A stretch of DNA of 64,000 bases from Pneumocystis sp. 'macacae' (GCA_018127085.1 CM030728.1:310001-374000), one strand, 5' to 3'. Positions 26,871-42,400 are shown, counted from the stretch's first letter. Made by a program: numbers and translations. Notes: generated by a model not told the origin, from the letters alone.

Positions 26871-29093
26871 TTATAATCCTAGTAATAAGTTTATCTCGGC
26901 TGGTGTCCAATGAAAGTACATTTGATAATCATTTGTAATTTGAGAAAATATATCTATTAAATCTGATATTTTTTTGACAAACATTTTAGCTGCTCTGTTT
27001 GTTATTTCTGAAGCATCAGATATTTTTAGATATTTTATTCTATCAAGTGCATTTGTAATTGCAAAAGGTAAAAAAAAATCAAAGTTTTTGGATATTTGAA
27101 TTAATGCTGTATTAAGTGATTTTTGTAAATTCTAGATAAAATTTAGTAATAATATATATTTGGAATATAAAATTACATTTCCTTCTTTTGATTCTACAAT
27201 ATTAATTATGTTATTTAGTCCAGAAGAATTTAAAAAATAATTAAATTGGTTTAATTCTAAAATTTTTAAAAGATTATTAATATTACTTTTAAATTCTTGT
27301 AATTTTGAATTTACGAAATTGAAATGCGAAATATTTTCCTAAATTAAATATTTAATATTAAATATGTTTAATATGTAATGTATTTATACTTCGCATATTT
27401 TCCAGCAATTTATTAAAAATATTGATTTATATGGTTCATTTAACTTATTAGAAATATCATGACACAACTCACAATATGGATTTAGTGCAATTTCTAAAAT
27501 AGCCTTAAATTCATCTTCAAAGGATTTTGAAGAACCATATGTAGCTTCAAATGATTCACTGATTATTTTAAATTCTGAAATAGCATTTATCAAAAAAGAT
27601 GGTGGATTTAGTTGAACATCTGCTGATAGGTTATTATTTCTTATAGAATATATTTTTTCTTGTATATTTTGTGAAAATATATTTATAATATTTTTTCTGG
27701 TGCTAAATATATATAAAAAATTAATATTTATTATACTTTGATTCTTACCCCTCAAGGACTCTTAATAAATGAGAATTGTTTCTTAAAATTCTTTGTAGTA
27801 TAGATTGATAAAATTGTATTAAATTTGAAATTTTATAAATTGTAATATTCTCAACTCTAAAAATTACTGATTCAATTTTTGTCTATTATTTTTAGTATAT
27901 ATTTAGATCATCTATTTTAAAAAATACCTCAAAAATTTTATATATATGAAGAATATTATTGTCTATAATTTCGAAAATAATTTTATTAATATTTTTATAT
28001 TTTAAAGAATAAAAATTGAGAAATTTTTCATCTATAATTTCAATTGATTCTAAATTTATATCAACTTTAAATAAGTTTTCAAAGAATTCTTTTTCGTCTG
28101 CAACAGCTTGATGAATCCAGGCTAGCATATCACTAATATAACGTAAAGGATCATATGCTACCATTTCAATTGGATGTATAGATGTTAAAGGGTTTCCAAA
28201 TGCTAGAGCTTTTTGAAAACTATTTGATAAAAGAATTTGTCTTTTTTCGGATATAGTTTCTAGACATTTGCTATAATTATTTAATAGGAAATAGATTTAA
28301 CATTTAATAATTTACTCAAATAAATCAGGTTTCTCAATTAATATGTATAATGCTTTTTTGACAATATCCTTTATTTCATAAGATTCATATTGTGTCCATT
28401 TGAGTTCCTGTTGTATAGTATAGTATAATTTTTCAAATCCCATATTTAAATACTTATCTGTTTTTTCTATAATTTCAACACTATTTTATTATTATACAAT
28501 ATACTTGTAGTATAATATGTTTACCTGAGTTTTTTATGCTCTGTTATTAACAATTTTTGGCAATCTAAGTGAATTTGTTTAACTTTAAAGAAAATTCGAA
28601 AAAAATTTTTATCTATAGGTTTTAAAATAGATGCTAATAATGTTATATCATCTTCTTTGACAACAAAATGATGATTAAATGACTCCAATAAATCTTGTTT
28701 TGTATTAGTTATTGTTTTTTTATCATATATAGTGATTATTTGTTCCAATAAACGCGCTGATTTTGAATTAATAACATTAATGTCTTTTTCTATTTCATTT
28801 ACTGAGTTCTGTATTGCTGAAATATCATTTCTAATTGTCTTAAATTCCTAAAAAGATTAATAATATATAATTATATATGATAATATTTTTACAATTATTA
28901 TTTTTTCAAATTCTTTGATAATTTTAGTATTTATAGAAATTATATTGGATATATTATTAATTTGAAATTTCTGTCTCGATAGTTCATTATTTTTAAATTT
29001 TGTTTGAGATATAATTTTAAATAATTCTTTGATTTCTATATCTGTATATGAATATGACTGAATTTGAGATAACTTTAAAGATAAAGAATCCAT
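26871..29093 (-). CDS. cog6: Cog6, conserved oligomeric Golgi complex subunit
   Basis: Lobe-B subunit of the COG tether for retrograde intra-Golgi traffic. Exons complement(26871..27131, 27177..27338, 27390..27702, 27749..27882, 27928..28270, 28316..28480, 28525..28847, 28893..29093), 633 aa. Landmarks: N-terminal coiled coil; the block KALAFGNPLTSIHPIEM; then the diagnostic AYDPLRYISDMLAWIHQA followed by ADEKEFFENLF; C-terminal NPYCELC, LPFAITNALDRI and the end HWTPAEINLLLGL. The DPLRYxxDMLAWxHQ motif is specific to Cog6. Seven introns keep frame; many residues are Ile/Asn/Lys because of AT bias. Confidence 0.92.
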
Positions 29094-30776
29094 ACAAAGT
29101 ATTTTTTCAGTATTTTGCGTTAATGAACTTTATATAGTTTATGTGATACTTTTATATTTTTCATTATAAAATTCTATGTTGTAATGAAATGAAATATTGA
29201 AATATTTGTTAATCGTAGATTTTTTTATGAAATTAAAAAAAATAATGTTTTAGTATTAAATACTTGAAAAAGTAATTGAATATTTATAATGAGTAATTTT
29301 GTATTTAACGTATTTTAATTTAGATTAGTTTATGAATTTTTGAATAATTATATCTAATCAGAAATTATTTTTTGATAGATTTGGATAAATGTTACATTTG
29401 AAAAATAAATTTGAAAATATATTTTATAATTTGTTATATTTTTTGGTTATTTAATTTTAGATCTATTGAGATATTAATATTAAAGTTTAATAATTTTGAA
29501 ATAAAAATGTATCTATGATTAAGTATACAAAAAATTATGATTTTAATTATTGTTTGTTAGAAAATAAAATATTTTTTAGTTTTATTTATTTTATATTTGA
29601 TTTTTAAAAATATATGGAAATGGATTATTCTAAAAAAATTTTAATATATTTTTTATTTAAGTTCATTTTTTAAAGTTTATAATAAATATATATAATTATG
29701 TAAGAAATAGAATATAAAATATTATTTTTGAAATTTTAAATGTTTTTATTTTAATTTTATTAAATTTATTTTCTATGTTTTTTGTAGTAAATTTAAAAAA
29801 TTTTAAATGTATTTTTCTAAAAAAATATTTTCTTTATGATTTTTTGTATTTTTTATTTATTTTTAATTTTTTATATAAAAATTTTAAGAATATTATAGAA
29901 ATTTACATAGGATATTTTTGTTTTAATACTTTTTTTCTAATGAATCAAAGTTTTAGAAATTCAATTATTATTATGATTTCTAATAAAAAAATTAGTTATT
30001 TCTTTAATATTTAAACATGCTAATTAATTTTTTTTTATAGTTTTTATATTAGTTTATTTAATTTTGAATTTTTTTATTAAATATTATTTCTAGTAATATT
30101 TTATTTCTACTAGACAATTTGAACTAATATTGAATATTATAAAGTTTAATATTGAAAGAAATAATATATTTTAAAATTTATTCATTGTAAAAAAGTATTA
30201 ACAATATGTTATAAAAATTGGTTTAAGAGTTGTTATTTATATACAAAAAAATTTAATTTTTTTCTTGAGTTCAATAATAAAATAGTTGTTTTATAAACCT
30301 ATAGTTGAATTTTTATATTTAATTTTCCTTAGTTTTGAATGCTTTGAAAGTTAGAAAATTTACCTTATGAAAAATTTAGCAATAAAAAATATTACTTAAT
30401 ATAAATTATATGTATCATGTTTTGATATAGAGCAAAATAAGTTATTTTGAAAATTTATTATTATTTAAGATATATTACTTGTTCTAAATTAGTACTTTTT
30501 ATGAAATAGAATGTAAGTTTTGAAAATAATTTGCTTTTTAAATTTAAAAAGAAAAACATATTATATCTGTCATAATATAAATTATTTTTAATAAAGTAAT
30601 ATGTTTATAAATCTAAATGTAAAATATGAAGCTTTAGTAATTATAAATTTAAAATAATGTTTTGTGATAATAGATGATTTTTCTTACATATAATTGTTTT
30701 ATAATCTTTAAAAAATATTCTTTGATATTCCTAATAATATTGTAGTTATTAGAATATTAAGAAACATATTTCATTA
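29094..30776. other. Long gene-free AT-rich block
   Basis: 1.68 kb between the cog6 start and the MYST gene stop. Extremely A/T-rich with long T/A tracts. A 79-codon frame at 29775-30014 is almost only Phe/Leu/Ile/Asn/Lys and looks like an AT-bias artefact. No GC islands, repeats or RNA genes seen. Confidence 0.45.
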
Positions 30777-31882
30777 TCACGAATACAAAATGGTTGTATC
30801 TGGGATTATAGGCTTAAGGTCTATATTTTTTTGTTTTACAAATGATTTTAAATTTTCATATGATATTATAAATTGATTTTGAGAAGAATTCCAATTCTCA
30901 ACTACATTTAATGCTTTTAATGCATACATGACGTCTTTTGGTCTAGAAACGGATTAAAAAAATGTACTTATGTAAAATAATTATAACCTTATTGCTGTTT
31001 TTTCGCATATTTCTCTAACTGAAAAATTATATGATTTATCTCTCGTGTTCTGTAATAAAAATGTAGCAATTGATTGAGTCCAGTATGATAAATAGCTAAT
31101 AAAACCGAAACTAGAAAGAGGTTTTTCTGGAGATCCCCATTTTCCCTCTGCTTTTGAGAGTTCATACGATAAAGCAATTAAAATTTTTCCATAACCATGA
31201 CGTTGATACGGTGGGAATATTAATATACATGCAAGATTATATTCATCCCAAGAAAGCTTTTCCTTGGAGAAAAAACCAATTGTCTCTTCTATATTTCTAT
31301 TTGTTTTTGTAAGGATATAAAATAAAAAATTCTCTACATCAAAGCATATTGATTTATTTTCGAGAAAGAGTTTTGCAAATAAGGAAAGACATTGACAAGT
31401 TAACTATTTTTGTTATATTAAGTATTTTTTTTATAAATTACATACTTTATGTTGTTTTCCATCTAACTCCTTAATTTTTAATGATGAATTTTTGAATACA
31501 ATTTTTTCTTGCGATTTTAGTGAAAAACATATTATCTATATATTAGTTTATTATATAAAAATTCATAGATGTTACTTCATGGTCAGCTATTAGGAATTCA
31601 TTAGTAGAATATTTAAAGCATTTATTGCAAACATAAAGTAAAGGTGATTTTAAGTTTCCTGAGTTACTAGGGTATGGTGAGCTAAACCATGTTTTTATCT
31701 GATATTGACCTAGAATAACATATTCGATATTATTTTTCGATTCCTAGTGAAAACTAAGAATATTAGTTAGACAAATTTTTTATACTTGCATTATTTAAAA
31801 TGTTTTTTGTATTGATAAATTCTGTTTTTTTAATACAATGGTTTTTTGATTCTTTAATGTTTAAATTGTCCTTTATTAACAT
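30777..31882 (-). CDS. Compact MYST-family histone acetyltransferase
   Basis: Lysine acetyltransferase of the MYST family. Exons complement(30777..30942, 30988..31403, 31446..31535, 31576..31743, 31790..31882), 310 aa. Landmarks: QYQIKTWFSSPYP; a C2HC zinc finger (CNKC ... HEIIC); LFLENKSICFDV with the Lys that is autoacetylated in MYST enzymes; GFFSKEKLSWDEYNLACILI with the conserved catalytic-site Cys; the acetyl-CoA loop QRHGYGK; SPEKPLS with the general-base Glu; and the C-terminal helix REICEKTAIRP. It has no chromodomain, PHD or Tudor domain; 310 aa is near Sas2 (338 aa) and much shorter than Esa1 or Sas3. Subfamily cannot be fixed by eye. The first intron begins GCAAGT (GC-AG). Confidence 0.85.
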
Positions 31883-32205
31883 AAATCTAAATTTCACTTT
31901 TTTTGCAAACGAAATATTGTTAAATTATACATCTAACAAATGTTGAATGATTTTAATTTTTTTATCGAAACGGAAAATATTTTACTAATTTTGTTTGAAG
32001 ATTTTAAAAATATTTTTTGGTGAATTATAAAATAAGTTAAATTATTAATAAATTTAATATTTTATAAAAAGATATTATAATTAATGATTTTCAATAATTC
32101 ATGAGAAAAATAAAAATAAGTTTTATACTTTTAAAAAATTAATATTCATGGAGTGATGTAATATATATAATAGATTAAGAATACATAAACATAATTATAT
32201 ATTAG
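31883..32205. other. Gene-free spacer MYST-cdc7
   Basis: 323 bp, AT-rich, between the MYST start codon and the cdc7 stop codon. Nothing recognised beyond the expected MYST promoter. Confidence 0.35.
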
Positions 32206-34016
<1,811 letters not shown>

Positions 34017-34153
34017 TTATTTTTGTTAATGATTTAAGGTTTTATGTTATAACGATTGTAAATTTTTTGACAAAATTAGTTTATAAGATTTTAATATAAA
34101 GATATAGTTTTAATATTAAGGTTAGTTTTTAAGAAGTTGATTTTATATAGAAT

Positions 34154-37100
34154 ATGGTATTTGATTTAAAAAAAAATCTTACTGTCTATCTTAATGATCC
34201 TGAAAATTTTCTTTTAAATGAAAATATAATAAATATTTCTAAAGATAATGTTAATTATATTATTGATAGTAAATTTTCTATTATTTTATTTGAATTGTTT
34301 TTATATTTTTAGATATTATTGATGTTACTTCCTCATCTTTAGGAATAATTTTAGAGGATGAGCATATGAAAAATTTGTTTGGAATATTAAGGTTTTGAGC
34401 AAATAAATTACTAATTTTATTTTTTTCTTATTTTTTAGAATTTTTGATTCTATTCCTGTTAATTCTTCTAATAAATTTATTGATTTAATTATTTCAGGTT
34501 TGAATTTTTTTTATTTATTTATTCTGTAACTTTTCAAGGTCTTCAATTAGTTGCAGAGTCTCTTTCAAAAGATATTTTAGAAAATGAAATAGATATTCAG
34601 GACCAAAGAAAAGATATATTGGAAGTCTTCAGCTTTTCTCTTTATTGGCTTATTTCCATTATAGAGAGGACTATTTCTAATTCTTCTTATTCCCAGAATC
34701 TTTCACGCGGACTTAAATATTCTAAGTCTACTAGAAAAGCTCAAAAACAAGAAACTTTGGATCTTAGTCATTTTTTTCAGAATTCATTGGATGTTATGTG
34801 CAAGATTCTTAATCTTAGATTAAGTAAGTTATGGCCTATAACTTCTGAAAGAGATGTATTTGTTAGGTAATTTTGTAATTTTTTATGGGTATTCATTTAT
34901 TATTTGTTTAGCCTCTTTATTCGATCTGCATATTTGATATTTGAAAATGAACAGTTAGTAAAAATTGTTCCAGTTAAAATGAGAATTTTTAAGCTATTAT
35001 GTGTTGCAGTTAAACACCAGGGTCATGCTTTTGGTAGGGTTAATTTGATTGTATCTCTATCTTATGTTTCCAGGAGCACAGACTTCACTTATTCAAGATT
35101 TACAATATTATGAGCATTTAGCAGAACCAGTTGCGGAATTTTTACAGATTCTTTCTGAACAGTATGATTACCCTCAATTGTTAGATGAAATATTGCGGTA
35201 ATTTTTATAACTAAAAAGTTATTTCTTACTTTTTTAGCGAATTGAGTGTGAAAGAATTTAATAGTAATGATAATAAAGGCCCTAAGTCAATTTCTTTGTT
35301 TTTAGTAAAGCTTTCTGATATAATGCCAAGAAATGTTTTAAAACAAATGACTATGATAATCAAAATTTTAGATAGTGATGTACAGAATATATATTTATTG
35401 TTAAAGTTTGACATTTTTAGTCTTATACTTTACGATGTGGTATAATTGAAGTTTGTGGGAATTTAATTCTAGCTTTATTTCATTTAGAAGAACAATCAGA
35501 GGATCATAAGAGTCAAATTGATAGTTTTTTTGATATATTAGAAGAAAGATTTCTGGATGTTAATCCTTATTGTAGAAGTAAAGTAATTCAGGTCTATATA
35601 AAACTTTGCGAGTATGTATTTCTCATTTTTACTTATTTATTTAATTTTTTAGCTTAAACAATAAATTTCCAAAGCGTCGACAGATTGTTACTGATTTGTG
35701 TGTACGTAGTCTTGAAGATAAGAGTAGTAATGTTCGGAAAAATGCAATTAGACTTTTATCTAAATTGATATCTACTCATCCATTTTCTCTTATGCATGGC
35801 GGTCAACTTTCTAAAAAAGTATGGCATGAGCGTTTGGAGTTTGTAGAAAAACAATTAAATTCTCTTAAACCTTTACTTGAGTCAGCTGGTTTGGCTAAAA
35901 AAAATACATTGGATGATGATGATGATGATGATGAAATACTTCAGAGTTTTAGTTATGTTAAATTAGAAGATCAAGAAATTACATATAAAAAAACTTCTTT
36001 GGAGGTGTTAGAAAATGAAAAAAATGGGATTGATTGTAATGTTTGTACTGAGGGTTTTATGAAACTTCATCTTACTAGAAGATATTATTCTGAGGCATTG
36101 AAGTTTATAGAAAGTTTACATATGGGTTCAGTAATTATTAATCAATTATTAACTTCTAAAAATAAAAGTGAAGTTCTTGAGGCAATGGAATTTTATGTTG
36201 TTGCTGATGCGTACAAGCTGGAGGTTTCTAAAGTATGTAAGGTATTGTAGTTATATGTATTAATTGTTCTAGAGCGGAATTCGTAAAATGTTGCATTTGA
36301 TATGGACTAAAAGTACAAGTGATGAAGGAAAAGCTGTTCAGGCTAAGCTTATTGAATGTTATAAGGGATTATTTTTTGATCCTCCTGATGGTATTAATGC
36401 TAATGATGCTGCTAATTACATTGCACGAAATATGATTAGTCTTACTTATAGTGCAACATTGGCTGAACTCACATCTTTAGAGCAGCTTTTATCCATAATG
36501 ATGAAAGAAGGACATATATCTGATAGTGTGGTTAAGAAACTTTGGGATATTTATGGGACTCAAAAAGAAGCTATTTCAAAACAACAAAGACGAGGTGCAA
36601 TAATTATTCTTGGTATGCTTGGATTAGCAGATAACGATATTGTAGCTATTGGGTTAGAAAGTTTGTTACATATTGGTCTTGGTTGTTATGGAAAAATTGA
36701 TATGTCTCTTGCTCGTTATTCATGTATTGCATTACAAAGATTAAAACAAGTAAATAAGAAATCAAAAGGTATAGTTATATATAAGCATAATGTTATTGGT
36801 TTAATTTAATAAGGACATTTTGATAATTTTCAAGAAAGGCTTCCTGATGATCATGTTATTTTTTTAAAACTTGGAGATATTATTTTATTGCCAAGTGAAA
36901 ACATAGAATGGTATATAATGTAATTTATGTTTTTTGTTTATATTTTTAGGTTTAGTGTTGCTGAACAAGCTATTAATACTATTTATCTGCTTGCGCGATA
37001 TCCTGATAAAATTTGTACAGATTTATTGCGTTCTAAATGTAAAAGTGTGTTTAAAAGTTTATCTTTTAAGAAAGTGAGTTCAGATGATAATTTTCTTTCT

Positions 37101-38419
37101 ATTAAACCATCTTCGTTACTTTCTCAGTTGCTGTTTATAGTAGGACATATAGCATGTCTGTGTTGAATTATTTTTATTGTGAAAATTTAACAAAATATAG
37201 TAAAGCAAATTGTTTATATTGAGTCTTGTGAAAATGAGTTTAAAAAGAAAAAATCAGATGATGAAATAGGTTATAATATTGTGACATATTTAGAAAAGCT
37301 TATAATATTAGTTAAAAAGTTACATTCTTATTCCTCGGAAACGTTTAATGTTACTAACAATAATGAATTAGATTTTGTTGCTGGAGCCATTGAAGATGAT
37401 TTTTCTGAAGCTATGAATTATATAAGGTTCTATTAGTTTTGTTTTTTATATATATATTGATTTATGTTTGATAGAGAATATGAGCTTTTATACGGGCATA
37501 ATTCTTTATTAGCTAAATTTGGTCCTTTAGTACGAGAGATATGTATTAATGGCTATTTATATAATGTTATATTGTTTGTTTATTTCTAGTGTTATTTATT
37601 TTTGTAGGATTCATGTTTACAATCTATTGCAGCATTAACTTTGGCTAAAATGATGTGTGTTTCAGGTGTTAAATATATAACAAGTATGCATATGATTAAT
37701 TTTATAGCCCAGTTTTGTGAGCTGAATCTTAATTTGCTTTTTTCTATTTTACAAAGATCAGAAGATCCATTAATACGTAGTAATTTAATTATCGCTCTTG
37801 GTGATATGGTTCGTATATTTAAATGATGTTTTTGTATTTTATTAATTTATATTAGAATGTTTGCTTTAATCATCTTATAAATGAAAATGCAGATTTTTTG
37901 TATAGTCGTTTGAAAGATAATGATCCTTCCGTTAGGAAAACATGTTTAATGACTTTAACTTTTCTTATTCTTGCTGGACAAGTAAAGGTTAAAGGACAGC
38001 TTGGACAAATGGCTAGATGTTTAGAGGATGATGATCGTCGAATTATGGATTTTACCAAAATGTTTTTTACTGAATTATCTACGAAAGATAATGCTATTTA
38101 TAATAACTTTCCGGATATTTTTAGTTCTTTAACGACTGATTTTGATCTTTTAGACGAAGCTAGTTTTAAGCGCATTATGCGTTTTTTGATATCATTTATA
38201 GAGAAGGTATGTATATATACACATAGCATTTGTTTTATATTGTAACAGGAAAAACATGCAAAACAATTAGCTGATAAACTTATGGCAAGATTATCGAAAT
38301 CTAATACAGAGAGGCAATGGAATGATACGGCTTTTGTGATTTCTCTTCTTCCTCATAAAAATGAAGCCATTCATAAAATAGTAACGGATGGTTATCGTCA
38401 TGATATTAGTATAAAATAG
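34154..38419 (+). CDS. cnd1: Condensin HEAT subunit Cnd1/CAP-D2 (Ycs4)
   Basis: HEAT-repeat subunit of condensin, needed for mitotic chromosome compaction. The coding span is cut by more than a dozen 35-50 nt introns. Recognisable blocks in order: N-terminal FDLKKNLTVYLNDPENFLL; ILKPLL-type linkers; the diagnostic VRSLEDKSSNVRKNAIRLLSKL then HPFSLMHGGQL; an Asp run (DDDDDDDE, about 35908-35932); GAIIILGMLG; IMKEGHISD; then LARYPDKIC; the C-terminal HEAT pair around NLIIALGDM, YSRLKDNDPSVRKTCLMTL and LILAGQVKVKGQLGQMA; FFTELSTKDNAIYNNFPDI; and end at KIVTDGYRHDISIK. Order and motifs fit CAP-D2/Cnd1, not CAP-D3. Ends TAG 38417-38419. Exon joins in the first 1.5 kb are less certain. Confidence 0.9.
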
Positions 38420-38664
38420 CCCATTAATACATCAAAATCCAATATGATTGACTTAGCAATAATTTACAATACTTTAAGTTATGTTTATATAAAACTTTAT
38501 ATTCTTAATGTAGATTATGATACTATTTATTATTTATTAATATAGCATTTTAAAAAGTTCATATTTGTTTTTTTGTTTGTATATTTTGATAATATGAACA
38601 AGTAGGTTCTTTGAATTTTAAAATAAATCTTCAGAAAATTAGTATATATTATTATTATTATGAT

Positions 38665-39283
38665 TTAAATGTCAGACCTGTACGCATCTGATGCATTTAA
38701 ATAATATTTATGTAGTCTTTTGTCTCTTATAAATCCAAAATTTTCATATAATATCATTGCTTCTTTATTGGTAACTTCTGTTTCTAGGACCACCTTTTGT
38801 TTTTAGTAAATAAAAATATTTATGATTTAATTACTTCTTCTGTATTTTTTTCTTTCATAATTGACAATATTTTTTCTACCATTTTACTAGCTAAAAAACT
38901 AAATAAATAAATAAACAAATAAATAAAGCACCTATTCCTCTTCTTCTATATTCTTTTTTCACAACCAGCATAGCAATGTAGCCACGAAGATATTTTTTAT
39001 GGTTTTCGAGTTTACATATAATAGTCCCAATAATTATATCATCTTCTTTTGCCTAGTATAATTAGAAACTAGAGGAAAGAAATGCTTTTTCTACTAAAAA
39101 ACATAATTCTGGCCTGCAATTTAAGCTTATATAAAGAAATTAAAGAGTTTCATCTTTATACCATTGATATATAAAATATCTAAATACATATATTGAATAA
39201 GGTTCACTTAGATCATGTGCTATAAGATTCATTATACTTCGTAATTGGGATTCATCTTTGTAATTTTCAACTTTAATTTTCAT
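38665..39283 (-). CDS. mak3: Mak3/Naa30, NatC catalytic subunit
   Basis: N-alpha-acetyltransferase of the NatC complex (acetylates Met-Leu/Ile/Phe N-termini). Exons complement(38665..38793, 38835..38890, 38932..39052, 39095..39113, 39162..39283), 148 aa. Landmarks: N-terminal [20 protein letters not shown], typical of Naa30; [19 protein letters not shown]; the acetyl-CoA loop with [27 protein letters not shown]; and the C-terminal KRLHKYYLN. One exon is only 19 nt. The intron at 38891-38931 is made largely of TTTA repeats. It shares a 125-bp divergent promoter with lro1 and converges on cnd1. Confidence 0.92.
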
Positions 39284-39408
39284 TGTGAATAAGCTTAATT
39301 TTGTTTATAAAAACGCTAATTTTTGAATACGTTTTAGATTTTTAAAATAATTAATGAAATTTTGTTTTAGAAAATATTAAGTTTCTGTTTAAGGGATTAT
39401 TTAAGCAT

Positions 39409-42400
39409 ATGTCTACTAAGAGTAAAGATTTATCAATAAGTTCAGAATCTTCTATGAAATCCAATTCTGGTTTTTTGAGGAATAGATTATCAAAAATAGC
39501 ACTTGTAAAAAATGGTTTGCCTATTAAACAAAAAAATATATTTAAGGGTAGTGATTTTAAGAGACGTTTTGTACAGTATAAGAGGGTTGTTTTTGTTTTT
39601 GGTATAATTGTTGGTGCTGTTATGACTGGAATATTTATTAAACGATCAAATATTGTTGAATTTGATTGGGAGTATCTTTTAGGTTTTACTGATATTGGAG
39701 ATTTTATGGAAGAGCTACGTAATATTCTTCCGGCTTCTGTATTTGATGATGCTAGAAAATTATCATATTATGATAAGAATTCTGATTATGAAGCTTTTTT
39801 TGTTGGAAATCGTTTACGAGAGCAAGGATATAAACCACACTTTCAGTATTTTTTCATTTTTTTTCTCTGTTTTTTATAACTTTCTTTAGTGTTGTTATAG
39901 TTCCTGGTGTTATATCTACGGGTTTAGAAAGCTGGTCTACAACTAATTGCTCGTATGTATTTAAATTTTAAATATTCTATAATTTGTTAATTTTTTAAGT
40001 TTACCCTATTTTAGGAAACGCTTGTGGGTATACATTTTGATTCTTTTTGTATATTATTTTTTATTGTCATTTAGGGAAGTTGGACTATGCTTCGTGCTAT
40101 TTTGATGGATAAAAAATGTTGGGTTAGTCATTTGATGCTTAATGAGACTACAGGACTTGATCCTGAAGGCATAAAGCTTCGTGCTGCTCAGGGATTAAGT
40201 GCTGGTAAATTTGATATTTATTTATTATATTTTAATTGTTTTAAAAGCTGATTTTTTTGTAACTGGTATAATTTTCTTATGTTATTATTTAATGTTTAGT
40301 CTTTCTAGGATATTGGATATGGAATAAGGTGAATTCGGATTTGTATAGTAACTTATCTAAGATTATTTCAAGATTATTGAAAATCTTGCTGCTATTGGTT
40401 ATGATCCTAATAATATGTTTAGCGCTGCATATGATTGGAGATTATCTTTTCTAAATCTTGAAGAAAGAGGTATTTTTTTATTATTGTTGATGATTTATAA
40501 CTGTTTTAAGATCATTATTTTACTAAGTTAAAGGTAAAAAAAACCAATTGTTTTAAAATTAATGATTAATCATTTAAGTCTTCTATTGAGATTGCCAAGG
40601 CCACATCTGGGAAAAAATCTGTTATAATATCACATTCTATGGGTAGCCAGTTAACATTATGGTTTCTAAAATGGGTAGAAGCATATGGTTATGGCAATGG
40701 TGGAGAATCTTGGGTAAATGATCATATTGAAGCATTCATAAATGTCTTTTTAATTTTTTTATTGATTTTATTTACTATTTTAGATTTCTGGATCGCTTTT
40801 AGGTACTCCCAAAGCAGTAACTGCCTTACTTTCTGGTGAAGTAAAGGATACTGCACAGTTGAATGCAATTTCTGTTTACGGGTATGGTATAGTTTTTGGT
40901 GATTTATAAATTGATAAATTTTTAGATTGGAGCGTTTTTTTTCAAGATTCGAGGTCTGTCTCTTATAGATAATTATAATGTTAATTTTTATTATAGAGGG
41001 TACAGTTGCTTAGAAGTTTACCAGGTTTGTTTTTATTTATTCTTTTATGATGAAATATAAATTAATTAGGGCTTGCTTCAATGCTTCCAAAAGGTGAAAA
41101 TATTATATGGGGAAATGCAACATGGGTATTAATAAAATTTTAAAAAGAAAAAATTAAACATAATTAGGCACCTGATGATATATATATACCAAATTCTCGT
41201 AATGTTTCTTTTGGTTCTTTTATTAATTTTCGGGGAAATTCTAGAACATCTAAATTAAAAAATTTAACAATGGTTGATTCTATTGATTATTTATTAGCTC
41301 AGACACCACATACTTTTCATAAGGTTTACTAGTATAATTATTCGTTAATATATTGAATTTTTTAAGATGTTACGTACAAACTATTCACATGGTATTTCAT
41401 GGACAGAAAAAGAGATTAAGAAGAATAATAAAAGACCTGAGAAATGGATTAATCCTTTAGAAGTATTTTTATCGCTTTTTTTTTTATATATTTAATCTAA
41501 TAAGGTGAGTCTTCCGAATGCACCAAATATGAAAATATATTGTTTTTATGGAATATTAAAATTTATGATTATTTTTTTTTTTAATTGTTTTTAGGTATTG
41601 GCAAACCTACTGAAAGAGCTTATTGGTATGATCAGAGTTTAAGGGATAATGATTTACCAAAGAATATTAAAGTTAATTCATGTGATTGTGTAAATAATGT
41701 ATTTTTTATTTGGATTAATTTGTCTCTAATTGTTTAGACTATGGGAATGTTCTCTGATTTTGATATTTCAGCTCAAACTCCGTTTATTGATAGCACAGTT
41801 AATATTAAGCCTCATACGGTAAAATTATTAATAACATTGTTTCTTGCTAATTAAGCTTATAGGAAAAGGTAAATTTTCAAATAAATATATAATAAAGGAT
41901 TAATGATATGCGATTTAGGGTGTAGTGATGGGTGAAGGCGATGGTATAGATTTTATTTTTAAATTTTATCTTTAAGAGTAGTTTTAGGTACTGTTAATAT
42001 TTTAAGTACTGGTTTTATGTGCGTTAAAGGTAATATAATATGTTATTAATTGAGTTTATTTATCGTTTTATAGGTTGGAAGCAACGTCGATGTATGTAAT
42101 TAAATAATTTGATATAGAAATTAAGTTTTTTTAATGTATATAGATAATCCTGCAAATATATCAGTTATTGTACACGAAATGCTTCACCAACCTGATAGAC
42201 TTGGTCTTCGTGGAGGTTCTAAGACTGCTGACCATGTACTGTATTTTAGATTTTTTTCATAATTAATTTTAGTAGGTCGATATTCTTGGGAGGTCTGAAT
42301 TAAATGAAAGTTTTTCTTTAATTATTTATATTATTCTTAACCCCATTCTAGGAATTAATACTTCGTATAGTCTCTGGTAATGGAAATACAATATTAGAAA

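Noticed and set aside
29775..30014. 79-codon plus-strand frame, nearly all Phe/Leu/Ile/Asn
   Set aside because: Composition is what random A/T DNA gives; no splice context or conserved motif.
38891..38931. TTTA tandem repeat as a microsatellite feature
   Set aside because: It is the polypyrimidine-like body of a mak3 intron; short and fully explained by that.
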